From an uncultured Collinsella sp. (GTDB lineage Bacteria > Actinomycetota > Coriobacteriia > Coriobacteriales > Coriobacteriaceae): a stretch of 27,374 bases of DNA. Location of the stretch: the NCBI GenBank assembly GCA_958452935.1, contig CAUDVX010000021.1, positions 1 through 27,374 on the forward strand. The letters are read 5' to 3'. The position numbers were made by a program, and so were the translations under genes. The notes under the pieces were generated by a model that worked only from the letters and a program-made list of their open reading frames with translations, did not search any database and was not told the DNA's origin. Shown one piece after another: positions 5,480 through 12,898 of the stretch (position 1 is the first letter of the stretch; every line of letters begins with the position of its first letter).

Positions 5480-8400
5480 CTACATCTGCTCGCGGCGCTT
5501 CTTTTGATCGAGGAAGACGCCGGCCGCCACGAGGACGGTACCGCCGATGGCGAACGTCTCTCCGATGAGTCCCGCGCGGTCGCCGGTCTGGGCGAGGCTG
5601 CCGGGCTGGGCGGTATCCGTGCCGGCGAGGTGCTTCGGGGTGTATGCCGCCTGCTGCTTTGCGACCTCCTCTGCCTCCTGTCGTGCGATCTCATCGGAAA
5701 GCTTCTGCTCCGCTGCGATGCGGTCGGACTTCGCCAACTTGTAGGCGGCGAGTGCCGCATCGTAGCCGGACTGGAGCCCGTCCACCGCGACCTGCTTCTC
5801 GTCCAGGATTGCCTTTGCGGGCGCGACCTTGGCACGTGCCTCGACGGCGGCGGCGAAAAGCGCGTTGAGGGCGTCATCCGCGTTCACATCATGGCCGGAA
5901 GCGATCGCCGCGCCGGCATCGATGGAGTTCAGCTTCGACAACTTGGCGTCTGCCTGCGCCTTTGCCTGTTCGGCGGCAGAGACCAGGGACTCGGCGGCGA
6001 TGGCATCCGCCTTCGCGGCATCGAGGGCGGCCTTGGTGTCATTGACGGCCTTTGCTGCATCCTGCTCGCGCTGCTGTGCCTCTGCGAGCTTCGCGGCAAG
6101 ACCGGTGAGGATGTCGAGGTTCGACTGTGCGTCATCGAGATCGGTCTGGGAGCCGGTAAGCCTGTCGGCGGCAACGCCGGTGTCGGTCTTTGCGGCATCG
6201 ACGGCATGCTGGGCATCCGCGAGGGCGCGTGCGGTGGCGTCCGCCTTTTGCTCGGCGGCGGCGAGGACGGTCGCTTTCTCGGTCTGATCGGCTACCGCCG
6301 AGTCATGGACGCTCTTTGCTGTATCGAGCGCCTTCTTGGCGTCGGCGACGTCCTGGAAGAACTTCGCGAGATCGGCGTTCGCATCCATGACGTCCTGCTG
6401 CTTGGCCTCGGTGTCCGCCTTGGCGGAATCCAGCTTGGTCTGTGCGGCCGTTACGGCTGCGTTGGCGGCATCAAAGGCGACCTGTTTCTGCTGGACGGTC
6501 GACTTTGCCGTATCGACTGCCGCGTTGGCGGCATCGAGGTCCGATTTCGCCGCATCAAGCTCGGTCTGGGCATCCGTGACGCCCTGCTGCTTGGCGGCGA
6601 CATCAGCCTTGGTGGCATCGACGGCACGCTGGGCATCGGTGACGTCCTGCTTCGCGGCATCGACACCTGCCTGTGCGGAATCCGCTGCGTCCTGCTTCTG
6701 CTGGACGGTTGTGGCGGCGCCGGCGGCTGCCTGCTTCTTGGATGCGAGATCGGCCTTGGCTACGTCGAGTGCGCTCTTGGCGTTCTTGAGGCCGTTGATA
6801 TAGGAGGTCAGCTTCTGCTCGTACTCGTCGACGGACATGGGATTCATGTTCCAGCCTGAACCTGCCCAACCAAGGTTTGCGGTATCGAGGCTGTCGGTCT
6901 GCCAGCCGTTCAAGGTTCCCTTGCTGCAGACTGCCATGCCCATATAGCCGATTTCGGGGCTGATGACATGCAGGTAGTGACCGACGGTTGCGGGATATCC
7001 GGCAACCTTGAAGTGCTGGTTGACATAGGATTCAATCCCGCTATGCGACTTGTAGAAGTCTACGGCATCCTTACCGGTTAGACCGGTGACGCCATAGAGC
7101 TCCTGAACCGCCTGATCGAAGAAAGCCTTTTCTTGGTCCACCCACTGCGGTTTCGGATCGGTTCCATAGTTCCATGCGAGGTTTTCGCTCGTATCGAACT
7201 GCATGGAATGTCCAAACTTGACATCGGAATAGTTTGCGTTGGCTATCGCCGCTGCAATGAGCTTATAGGTGACCTGGAGCTCAGAGAGACCGACGGACTT
7301 GCGATACTCGTTGATGGACTTCATGTACGGGATTGCCGCGAGCATGTTGTCGAGACTGGTCGCGTCGAGGCTGTTCCCCACCTCGGTGTAGTCCTTGTAT
7401 GTGCAGTTCTGGATGATCTCGATGGCTGAATCGGCACCCATGGCACGGAAAAAGCCGATGGCTCCCTGCTTGAGCTGCGCGTCGGCGGAATCGAGTTTCG
7501 CCTGGGCCTCGTCGACCTTCTGCTGCGCGGCGGTCACGGCGGCGTCTGCGGTATCCTTTGCGGCCTTGGCGTTCGCAAGCTCTACGTCGGCGGCTGCCTT
7601 GGCGGACTCAGCGTCCTTGACAGCCTGCTTCGCTGCATCCAGCTTGGAGATGGCGTCGGCGTTCGCCTGCTTGGCCGCATCGAGGTCGGAGTTCGCGGCA
7701 TCGAGTGCGGACTGGGCGTCGTTCACGCCGGACGCGGCATCGACCGCGGCCTGCTGCTTCGCAGAGAGGGATGCCTGGGCATCATTCAGTTCGGTCTGTG
7801 CCGTTGCTGCAGCGGACTGCGCCTGCTCGAGCTCGGACTCGCACTGGGACTGTACCGCTCGTGCGGCAGCGAGGGTTGCCTCTGCGTCCGCGACCTTCTG
7901 TTTTGCCGCATCGTACTCCGGACCGCTGGCGCCTTCCTCCGCTGCGGCGAGGTCTGCTTTCGCCTTCTCGTAGGCGGCGCTGGCGGCTGCGGCCTTCGCA
8001 TCCGCCGCGTCCTTGTTCTGCTGGGCTGCGGCGAGGACGGCATCGGCGGAATCCTTTGCAGACTGGGCCGCAACCAGCTTGGACTGGGCATCGGCAAGCG
8101 TCGCGTTGGCGTTGTCGAGATCGGCCTGTGCCCTGCTCACGGCATCCGTGGCGTCGCGTACCGCCTGCTCGGCGGCACTGATTGCCTCCGGGGTGGCGCT
8201 TACAGCATCTGCCTTGGCTTTATCGAAGGCATCCTTGGCATCCTGAGCCGCCTTGAGGGCGGACTGGTACGCTTCGTCCTTCTCGGATGCATCCGCCTTG
8301 GCGTCTGCGAGACCCGCCTTCGCCTGCTCGAGGTCCTTGCCGGCGGCATCGGCGGCGTCCTTGCCCTCCGCGACCTGACGGGCGTACTCGTCCATTGCCG

Positions 8401-8830
8401 CTCGGTCGGCTGCCGTACCGGCATTGACTGCAGAATCGTAGGATGCCTTGGCCTGGTCGCGGGCGGAAGCCGCCTCGTTGTAGGGGCCGGCGGCCTCATC
8501 GTAGGATGCCTTGGCGGCGTCCTCCTTCGCCTTCGCCTCGTCGACTGCCTTCTGCAGGTCCGCGATGGTCTGTGCGGCGGATTTCGCGCCGGTACCGGAT
8601 GCCGCGCCGGCGTGGGCGGCGATCGGCGACATCACGGCGGGGTGCTGTGTGCCCCCGTCACCGGTCTGGGCGAATGCCGTGAACGGTGAGATGAGGCTCG
8701 ATCCGGTCATGGCGGCCATGGTCGCCGCGGTGACGGTCAGACGCGCGATCCCCTTCGGAGTGTGAATCTTTTTGTTTGGCAGTGCGGCGAAGTGATCGCC
8801 ACCGGCAGCGAAGTGCTTTCCCTGGGTCAT
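5480..8830 (-). CDS. Wall-anchored coiled-coil/CAP protein, surface-exclusion-like (PrgA/Sec10), 1116 aa
   Basis: A signal peptide (basic to about 30, hydrophobic 31-50, cleavage after AFA at 54) is followed by a long Ala/Asp/Lys coiled coil of repeated QAAVDAA/LDAAKADL-type heptads (about 80-450). A globular domain (about 455-670) follows, with FGHSMQFDTSENLAWN near 537-552 and HYLHVISPEIGYMGMAV near 615-631. A second coiled coil (about 670-1060) leads to a sorting signal: LAQTG (1079-1083), a hydrophobic helix and DQKKRREQM. The globular part resembles the CAP-like domain of SEC10/PgrA surface-exclusion proteins, which sits on a long stalk in enterococcal PrgA. Such proteins lessen uptake of the same plasmid by donor cells. 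Here there is no full transfer system, so adhesion is the alternative. The start has GGA 8 bases upstream. Transcription is divergent from the XRE gene. Confidence 0.85.
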   Translation of the reverse strand: MTQGKHFAAGGDHFAALPNKKIHTPKGIARLTVTAATMAAMTGSSLISPFTAFAQTGDGGTQHPAVMSPIAAHAGAASGTGAKSAAQTIADLQKAVDEAKAKEDAAKASYDEAAGPYNEAASARDQAKASYDSAVNAGTAADRAAMDEYARQVAEGKDAADAAGKDLEQAKAGLADAKADASEKDEAYQSALKAAQDAKDAFDKAKADAVSATPEAISAAEQAVRDATDAVSRAQADLDNANATLADAQSKLVAAQSAKDSADAVLAAAQQNKDAADAKAAAASAAYEKAKADLAAAEEGASGPEYDAAKQKVADAEATLAAARAVQSQCESELEQAQSAAATAQTELNDAQASLSAKQQAAVDAASGVNDAQSALDAANSDLDAAKQANADAISKLDAAKQAVKDAESAKAAADVELANAKAAKDTADAAVTAAQQKVDEAQAKLDSADAQLKQGAIGFFRAMGADSAIEIIQNCTYKDYTEVGNSLDATSLDNMLAAIPYMKSINEYRKSVGLSELQVTYKLIAAAIANANYSDVKFGHSMQFDTSENLAWNYGTDPKPQWVDQEKAFFDQAVQELYGVTGLTGKDAVDFYKSHSGIESYVNQHFKVAGYPATVGHYLHVISPEIGYMGMAVCSKGTLNGWQTDSLDTANLGWAGSGWNMNPMSVDEYEQKLTSYINGLKNAKSALDVAKADLASKKQAAAGAATTVQQKQDAADSAQAGVDAAKQDVTDAQRAVDATKADVAAKQQGVTDAQTELDAAKSDLDAANAAVDTAKSTVQQKQVAFDAANAAVTAAQTKLDSAKADTEAKQQDVMDANADLAKFFQDVADAKKALDTAKSVHDSAVADQTEKATVLAAAEQKADATARALADAQHAVDAAKTDTGVAADRLTGSQTDLDDAQSNLDILTGLAAKLAEAQQREQDAAKAVNDTKAALDAAKADAIAAESLVSAAEQAKAQADAKLSKLNSIDAGAAIASGHDVNADDALNALFAAAVEARAKVAPAKAILDEKQVAVDGLQSGYDAALAAYKLAKSDRIAAEQKLSDEIARQEAEEVAKQQAAYTPKHLAGTDTAQPGSLAQTGDRAGLIGETFAIGGTVLVAAGVFLDQKKRREQM

Positions 8831-8913
8831 TGTGCTGTTCCATTCCTTTTCCGTGCCCTATCCGACTGGGCATCAGAGCGCTTTCCAATAGAGATAATTA
8901 TGCGCCTTAACTG

Positions 8914-8954
8914 GGATTGTTGTATATAGTCCGTTGGCTTTTATACAACAATCC
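8914..8954. promoter_or_regulatory. Palindromic divergent promoter/operator
   Basis: GGATTGTTGTATA (8914-8926) and TATACAACAATCC (8942-8954) are perfect 13-bp arms 15 bases apart. TTGTAT (8920-8925) and TATACA (8942-8947) are 16 bases apart, so the arms can serve as -35 and -10 boxes. Because the element is palindromic, the same pair exists on the other strand. One element could drive both the XRE gene and the surface-protein gene and be the XRE operator. Confidence 0.6.
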
Positions 8955-8973
8955 ATGACTCTTTTTGTCATGG
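8953..8973. promoter_or_regulatory. Second inverted repeat over the XRE start
   Basis: CCATGAC (8953-8959) and GTCATGG (8967-8973) are perfect 7-bp arms around TCTTTTT. Both candidate ATGs of the XRE gene (8955 and 8970) lie in its arms. Confidence 0.5.
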
Positions 8974-9188
8974 ATACGACGCTTCAGAAATCATTCGGCA
9001 TGAGATGCAAAGAGCTCCGCGCTGGACTCGGGTGCAGTCAGGAGCAGTTCGCCAATTTGATTGAAATGGATCGTTCCTACTACGCGAGCATTGAAGTCGG
9101 TCGGCGTAATGTCAGCCTCTCAAATCTCAAGAAGATTGCCGACGGATTTCAAATCACCATTTCGGAGCTCATACGCGGTGTTGAGTAG
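8955..9188 (+). CDS. XRE-family transcriptional regulator, 77 aa
   Basis: A single helix-turn-helix domain fills the protein: FGMRCKELRAGLGCSQEQFA, NLIEMDRSYYASIEVGRRN, then VSLSNLKKIADGFQITISEL. SQEQFANLIEMDRSYYASIE holds the second and third (recognition) helices. The length and pattern fit small Cro/C1-type regulators, including controller (C) proteins. No Shine-Dalgarno precedes either ATG (8955 or 8970). The candidate -10 box ends 7 bases before 8955, so a leaderless transcript starting at that ATG is likely. If 8970 is used the protein is 72 aa. The divergent neighbour is the wall-anchored protein, and the shared palindrome suggests that XRE controls both. No restriction enzyme is nearby. 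Confidence 0.8.
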   Translation: MTLFVMDTTLQKSFGMRCKELRAGLGCSQEQFANLIEMDRSYYASIEVGRRNVSLSNLKKIADGFQITISELIRGVE

Positions 9189-9238
9189 ATGATTTTCACC
9201 TCGTGCATGTTTAATCTGTTTCGTTAACTGAAATGCGT

Positions 9239-9296
9239 AAATCTGGTTAATCAAAAAAGCAAAATCTGGTTAAATGAAAACGGTAAATTTAGTTAA
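9239..9296. repeat. Three direct repeats upstream of the ATPase gene
   Basis: AAATCTGGTTAA occurs at 9239-9250 and 9262-9273, with AAATTTAGTTAA at 9285-9296. The spacing is exactly 23 bases each time, about two helical turns, which places all copies on one DNA face. A weaker copy (TAATCTG and GTTAA) lies near 9211-9226. They end 15 bases before the ATPase ATG, which fits an operator. Confidence 0.6.
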
Positions 9297-9311
9297 ACGC
9301 GCTGGTAATCA

Positions 9312-10589
9312 ATGGTGAAAAACATGCCAAAAAAGTACTACACTCGAATTATCGAAAATGAGCTCGACCAGATGCTAGGGATATTCGGTGCCGTTCTCAT
9401 CGAAGGGCCGAAATGGTGTGGAAAGACAACCACAGCCGGGACCCGTGCGGCGTCCAGGCTCCTTCTCATGGATCCGTCGCGCAACTTCGAGAATCGTTTG
9501 CGTGCCGAGACGGACCCGGCGCTTGCCGTTTCCGGCGAGGTGCCGCGGCTAATCGACGAATGGCAGGAGGTTCCGAAACTTTGGGACGCGGCACGGTTTG
9601 AGTGCGACAACCGCGGCGGCGAGCCTGGCCAGTTCATATTTACGGGGTCGGCGACACCGCGAGACAATGAGCGGCCGATGCACAGTGGTGCTGGAAGGTT
9701 CGCTAAATTGCGCATGGATACCATGACGCTTTTCGAACTTGGGAAATCTAGCGGTGCGGTCAAGCTGTCGAGCATTATTTCTGGCGAAAAGTTCAATGGC
9801 GCTTTCGGGTCGTTGGATTCTGCCTCGATTGCCGAGTGCGTTGTTCGCGGCGGATGGCCCGCGGCGGTCGGGCGCGATGTGCTGGCTGCGTCGGCGATGG
9901 CAAAACGTTATATCGGCATAGTTGCCGAAGAAGATTTGTCTCGTGTTGATGGCTCTCGACGCGATCCCGAAAAGGTCAAAGCTGTTATCGAATCGCTTGC
10001 GCGCAATGAATCCACTTTGGCGACACTCAAGACGCTCGTAGCTGATCTTGGTGGAGAGGTATCGAGACAAACGGCGGCATCGTATATATCTCTTCTCGCT
10101 CGGGTCAGCTTCGTTCGCGATATTCCCGCATGGAATCCAGCAATGAGATCTCCTGTGCACTTAAGAGAATCAAAGAAGCATCATCTTGCTGACCCGTCAC
10201 TTGCGGCCGCTGCACTCGGGGCGACTCCGGAGACCTTGCTGCTAGATTTCAAGACGCTTGGACTACTTTTTGAATCGCTGGCACTCCATGATTTGTGGGT
10301 TTATGCACGAGCAAACGGAATGAGTCTCTATCACTATCACGATTCTCGTGATCTAGAGGTCGATGCAGTCATTGCGGCTCCTGGTGGGACCTGGATCCCG
10401 GTCGAAGTTAAACTCAGCTCTGCTCAAATAGAAGAGGCATCTGACAATCTTGTTGCTGTCGAGGAACGTATGGTTGCTGCTGGAAACACCCCGCCGGTTT
10501 CTAAAGTAGCGATTATTGGATTTGGCTCACAAGCCTATGTTACCGACCGCGGCGTCCAAGTTGTTCCCTTGGATGTTCTTGCGCCGTGA
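9312..10589 (+). CDS. AAA_14/DUF4143 ATPase, 425 aa
   Basis: The N-terminal domain is a P-loop ATPase with Walker A GPKWCGKTT (32-40), a Walker B-like RLIDEWQEVP (about 80-89) and FIFTGSAT as the sensor strand (about 113-120). The C-terminal third is the DUF4143 region. It ends with LEVDAVIAAPGGTWIPVEVK, an arrangement (D...ExK) reminiscent of PD-(D/E)XK nuclease folds. The family is common on chromosomes and mobile elements of gut bacteria and archaea. Its biochemical role is not settled. The length matches the family norm (about 400-430 aa). ATG at 9312 or 9324 are both possible. GGTGA before 9324 is the better of two weak ribosome sites. It is a single gene behind three 23-bp-spaced repeats, with a strong terminator at 10691-10740. 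Confidence 0.85.
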   Translation: MVKNMPKKYYTRIIENELDQMLGIFGAVLIEGPKWCGKTTTAGTRAASRLLLMDPSRNFENRLRAETDPALAVSGEVPRLIDEWQEVPKLWDAARFECDNRGGEPGQFIFTGSATPRDNERPMHSGAGRFAKLRMDTMTLFELGKSSGAVKLSSIISGEKFNGAFGSLDSASIAECVVRGGWPAAVGRDVLAASAMAKRYIGIVAEEDLSRVDGSRRDPEKVKAVIESLARNESTLATLKTLVADLGGEVSRQTAASYISLLARVSFVRDIPAWNPAMRSPVHLRESKKHHLADPSLAAAALGATPETLLLDFKTLGLLFESLALHDLWVYARANGMSLYHYHDSRDLEVDAVIAAPGGTWIPVEVKLSSAQIEEASDNLVAVEERMVAAGNTPPVSKVAIIGFGSQAYVTDRGVQVVPLDVLAP

Positions 10590-10690
10590 TGCTGCGGGCG
10601 AAGTGAAATCGACGCCGCAGTTTTTAGATTTGTTTTCTGAGATCTAAACCGCGAAACGCAAAATTTCGCCGCCTGGTTCTTCGTTTGATT

Positions 10691-10740
10691 CGAAACGCCC
10701 GCGCAAAAGTCGAAACGGCTCGCGCGGGCGTTTCGGTTTT
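10691..10740 (+). terminator. Strong hairpin terminator downstream of the ATPase
   Basis: CGAAACGCCCGCGC (10691-10704) and GCGCGGGCGTTTCG (10722-10735) are perfect 14-bp arms, followed by GTTTT and TCG. It lies about 100 bases after the ATPase stop codon. A role at the transfer origin is an alternative. Confidence 0.6.
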
Positions 10741-11241
10741 TCGTTTCGTATCTCAATTTGCGTCAAAACAAAACGCGAGTTTTGAAAATCGATAGCGACC
10801 ATCGGTCGCGATCGTAGGCGTGTGTGCACGCCGCATGAAAATCGACTCGCCATTCGATTCGTAATGCGAGCCGCGTCAGCTTTCGACAAATCCAACAGCG
10901 CTACGAGTCACGCTAATGATTCTCCGCGCCATTGAAATTGTCGAAAGGTGCCTCAACTTTTTCGTAAGCGTATCGAAAAACGATTCGATAAAGTCGAATG
11001 TTTGCGGCGCCCGCGCCGCAAACCCGCTTCGCAGCAATGCAAACACTCGGCACCCCTCGCATTCGCATTACCGCTCCGCTCTCGCTACAGCGAATTTCTA
11101 ACACTCAGCATCCTTCGCGTTAAAAATTCGCTTCCGCTCACGGTCTTCACGCAGTTACAACGCCGCGAGGCCTCTCGCTTGGAATGAGGCCTCTCATTCC
11201 ACGTCTACACTGCGTTTCGCCCAATCACCGTTCCGGAGATT

Positions 11242-11305
11242 GCAAGATGTACGTAAATGGCCATAATTACATGTAAACATGAACTATGGCCATTTACGAT
11301 CTTGC
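11242..11305. repeat. 21-bp bulged inverted repeat, candidate oriT core
   Basis: CGTAAATGGCCATA (11252-11265) pairs with TATGGCCATTTACG (11285-11298). Outside it GCAAGAT (11242-11248) pairs with ATCTTGC (11299-11305), leaving a 3-base bulge. The 19-base centre contains ACATGTAAACATG. It lies 138 bases upstream of mobC. Relaxosome origins usually hold such long imperfect inverted repeats next to the nick site. Confidence 0.6.
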
Positions 11306-11429
11306 TTTTCCCTCCTACGGGAAAAGAAAACAGGCAAAGCTGAGTTCCGCTTTGTGCGCGAAGCGGTTTCGCCTCCGAGAAAAATTCGGCGGACTTTTCC
11401 AAGTCTTGTTTCGGAGGCCACTCCGAAAC
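11305..11429. repeat. Cluster of small hairpins in the mobC leader
   Basis: CTTTTCCC/GGGAAAAG (11305-11326) and GTTTCGGAG/CTCCGAAAC (11408-11416 and 11421-11429, 4-base loop) are perfect hairpins. CGAAGCGGTTTCG lies between them. The second hairpin ends 13 bases before the mobC ATG and could influence its translation. Confidence 0.5.
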
Positions 11430-11442
11430 TGAAGGGATAAAA

Positions 11443-12093
11443 ATGAGACGAAGTGAGAAAGTCGAAGCGACGTTGACCGCTGAAGAAAAAGAAATTCTTC
11501 AGCGCCTCTGCGACGAAGCTGGTTGCACGGAAGCTGAACTAATCCGCTCCGTTTTGATTAGCCGTTCGATTTCTCTCGACGATCTTGAGACCGGAAAGAA
11601 AATCGAGCACGAGAAAAATAAAGCGCTGCACAACTGCAAGCACAAACACGCTCCAAGAAAATCTGGCGAGTGCGGTGAAGCCATCGCCGAGAACGCCGAG
11701 AAACGTGACGTTTCGTTTCATGTGATGCTGACCGCTCCAGAAAAAATGGCGATTGAACAGCGGGCGGCAGTGCTTGGCGTCTCTGTAAGCGAGTTGGTTC
11801 GTCGCAGCGCGATCTACGGAAAGATTGAATCATTCAATTTCAATGTCGCGGAAGCTGAAAAACTTCATCATGAGTTATTGAAGGAAGGAACGAATCTCAA
11901 TCAGCTGATGTATTTTGTGAACGCCCAAGGTCTTCCCGCGTACAACGAGAAAGCTGTTTTCCGCACGCTCGAAAAGGTTTACCAAAATGCTCGAAAGGTC
12001 GACCGGTTTATCGAGGAACTTGAAAAGCGTCATCACGTTGACTATGTTCCCCACGACTATCTGGCAGATGAACCAGACAACAGAAATCTTTAA
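11443..12093 (+). CDS. mobC: MobC-like relaxosome protein with duplicated DNA-binding module, 216 aa
   Basis: The ATG has GAAGGGA 7 bases upstream. Residues 5-44 (KVEATLTAEEKEILQRLC, then GCTEAELIRSVLI) and 88-128 (DVSFHVMLTAPEKMAIEQR, then GVSVSELVRRSAI) are two copies of one strand-helix-helix unit, each like a ribbon-helix-helix/MobC N-terminus. A charged, Cys/His-containing linker (45-87) joins them. Residues 149-155 (GTNLNQL) and the following helix match the conserved C-terminal block of MobC proteins, which bind oriT and help the relaxase. No relaxase gene follows, so the protein may act with one supplied in trans. The gene's codon choice (many GAA, AAA, ATT) looks AT-richer than that of its neighbours, suggesting a separate origin. 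Confidence 0.75.
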   Translation: MRRSEKVEATLTAEEKEILQRLCDEAGCTEAELIRSVLISRSISLDDLETGKKIEHEKNKALHNCKHKHAPRKSGECGEAIAENAEKRDVSFHVMLTAPEKMAIEQRAAVLGVSVSELVRRSAIYGKIESFNFNVAEAEKLHHELLKEGTNLNQLMYFVNAQGLPAYNEKAVFRTLEKVYQNARKVDRFIEELEKRHHVDYVPHDYLADEPDNRNL

Positions 12094-12223
12094 GTCGGAA
12101 CGCAGCCGGATCAGTTTTGCAATTGAGTGCAATTACTCGTTTAGCTATAACTACTGAGTAAAAGCGAAAAGAGACGGCAGAAGAGATTGACAGCCATTAA
12201 ACAGGAAGCAGTCAGCTCGTACC

Positions 12224-12266
12224 CCGCCTCGCTAGCTTGGCCCTGCCCGAGTTTTCGGGGAGGTGG
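12224..12266 (+). promoter_or_regulatory. Leader structure over the 21-aa peptide's ribosome site
   Basis: CCGCCTC (12224-12230) can pair with GAGGTGG (12260-12266, one G-U pair), which contains the Shine-Dalgarno. Inside the loop CCCGA/TCGGG (12246-12250 and 12255-12259) makes a second hairpin touching it. Together they could keep translation low. Confidence 0.4.
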
Positions 12267-12271
12267 TCGCT

Positions 12272-12337
12272 ATGTCCGAGCTCCGTCTTATGATCGTCGC
12301 TCTTCTTCTGGTGACCATTCTGGCCATTTTGGGCTAG
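12272..12337 (+). CDS. 21-aa hydrophobic peptide, type I toxin-like
   Basis: The frame reads MSELRLMIVALLLVTILAILG and is opened by an ATG with the strong ribosome site GGGGAGGTGG 5-6 bases upstream. After a short polar start, residues 6-20 form one uninterrupted hydrophobic helix. Known toxins of type I systems (Ibs, Fst and relatives) have this size and shape and act at the membrane. A rho-independent terminator follows 23 bases later, giving a compact stand-alone transcript. The ribosome site can be masked by leader pairing, as is common for such toxins. I see no obvious antisense RNA promoter. A different small membrane peptide role is possible. Confidence 0.5.
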   Translation: MSELRLMIVALLLVTILAILG

Positions 12338-12360
12338 GGTAAAACCCGGCCTTTAAAGAC

Positions 12361-12391
12361 CAAAGCCGTCCTGCCTGGGACGGCTTTGTTT
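12361..12391 (+). terminator. Terminator after the 21-aa peptide gene
   Basis: CAAAGCCGTC (12361-12370) and GACGGCTTTG (12379-12388) are perfect 10-bp arms with an 8-base loop, followed by TTT. Confidence 0.8.
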
Positions 12392-12421
12392 CCTCGATTA
12401 TCAACTTCATACGGATGGATG

Positions 12422-12463
12422 CGGGGTTCGATACCCCGGCGGCCTGATCGGCAGGCCGCCGGG
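12422..12463. repeat. tRNA T-arm-like motif joined to a 12-bp hairpin
   Basis: CGGGG-TTCGATA-CCCCG (12422-12438) has the exact 5-7-5 geometry and loop consensus of a tRNA T-arm, but no tRNA body lies upstream. It overlaps a perfect hairpin, CCCGGCGGCCTG (12435-12446) with CAGGCCGCCGGG (12452-12463). The hairpin lies just after the minus-strand 142-aa gene and could end its transcript, although there is no T-run. Confidence 0.45.
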
Positions 12464-12468
12464 AACTC

Positions 12469-12897
12469 TCACTCCTCGATAAAAGCCGGCACTCGGTTAG
12501 TTCTGCGCATCTTGAAATCGTCAGTTTCGTGGGAGACGTAGAGGATGCCGTCCATCCCATCTCGCGATGCATATGAAAGGTGAACAGAACCGCAATCCGC
12601 TCCATCATTGTCGAGAAGATCGAACGAATTCGGATCGCTCGTTGCGGCCAAACGACCACTCAGACAAGAGCCATCGTCATTACAGATTTGCCATTCCATG
12701 TCTTCGCCTGCAAGAATCGCCATAGACGTCCTGGTCGCGCCATCGTCGACATACATCCCGTCTATGCCAAAACCGTTTTCTGCGCCATCAATAAACGATT
12801 GCTCGGACCTATACTTCGCGAATGATGCGCATAGTACCATTGCGAGACCGATTACAAGGCCAACAATCGCTATCTTTGCATAGCTCTTGCCTATCAT
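12469..12897 (-). CDS. Membrane-anchored protein of unknown function, 142 aa
   Basis: Residues 1-7 are basic, 8-27 form a hydrophobic helix (KIAIVGLVIGLAMVLCASF) with a cysteine at 23, and the rest is an acidic extracytoplasmic domain with paired cysteines (CNDDGSC). The helix may be a membrane anchor or signal sequence. VLCA is only a weak lipobox. The gene starts one base after the stop of the Tat-exported protein gene (TGACATG), and AGGA before the ATG lies in that gene's end. The two are therefore translationally coupled and probably work together, for example as exported effector and anchored partner or immunity protein. No family is recognised. Confidence 0.7.
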   Translation of the reverse strand: MIGKSYAKIAIVGLVIGLAMVLCASFAKYRSEQSFIDGAENGFGIDGMYVDDGATRTSMAILAGEDMEWQICNDDGSCLSGRLAATSDPNSFDLLDNDGADCGSVHLSYASRDGMDGILYVSHETDDFKMRRTNRVPAFIEE

Positions 12898-12898
12898 G

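Larger units (their letters stand above)
1..5952. repeat. Terminal direct repeat, copy 1 (circular overlap)
   Basis: The whole stretch from base 1 to 5952 recurs at 21423-27374 with a constant offset of 21,422. Every gene, hairpin and iteron seen here is found again at that offset. The second copy ends inside the same surface-protein gene where the window ends. This is what a circular molecule of 21,422 bp looks like when the read or assembly runs past its start. A true 6-kb tandem duplication would look the same but is less likely, because the whole unit is a plasmid. Confidence 0.93.
10590..11442. other. Long non-coding region rich in inverted repeats; oriT candidate
   Basis: No convincing gene occurs in these 853 bases. 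The words TCGAAA and CGATTCG recur. Short palindromes include GCGACC/GGTCGC near 10795-10809 and GGAATGAG/CTCATTCC at 11180-11199. The stronger elements at 10691-10735, 11242-11305 and 11408-11429 have their own entries. Its place directly upstream of the mobC-like gene fits an origin of transfer, although no nick site can be named. Confidence 0.5.

Noticed and set aside
1..5952. Transposon or prophage ends as explanation of the terminal repeat
   Set aside because: The repeat is almost 6 kb, contains the replication and partition genes, lacks transposase or target duplications and continues seamlessly at 21422/21423.
5441..8765. Long plus-strand frames opposite the surface-protein gene (for example 5441-6859, 6336-6803, 7395-7973)
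   Set aside because: They are shadows of the Ala/Asp/Lys coiled-coil codons on the minus strand, with low-complexity Cys/Gly/Leu or Ala/Ser products and no ribosome sites.
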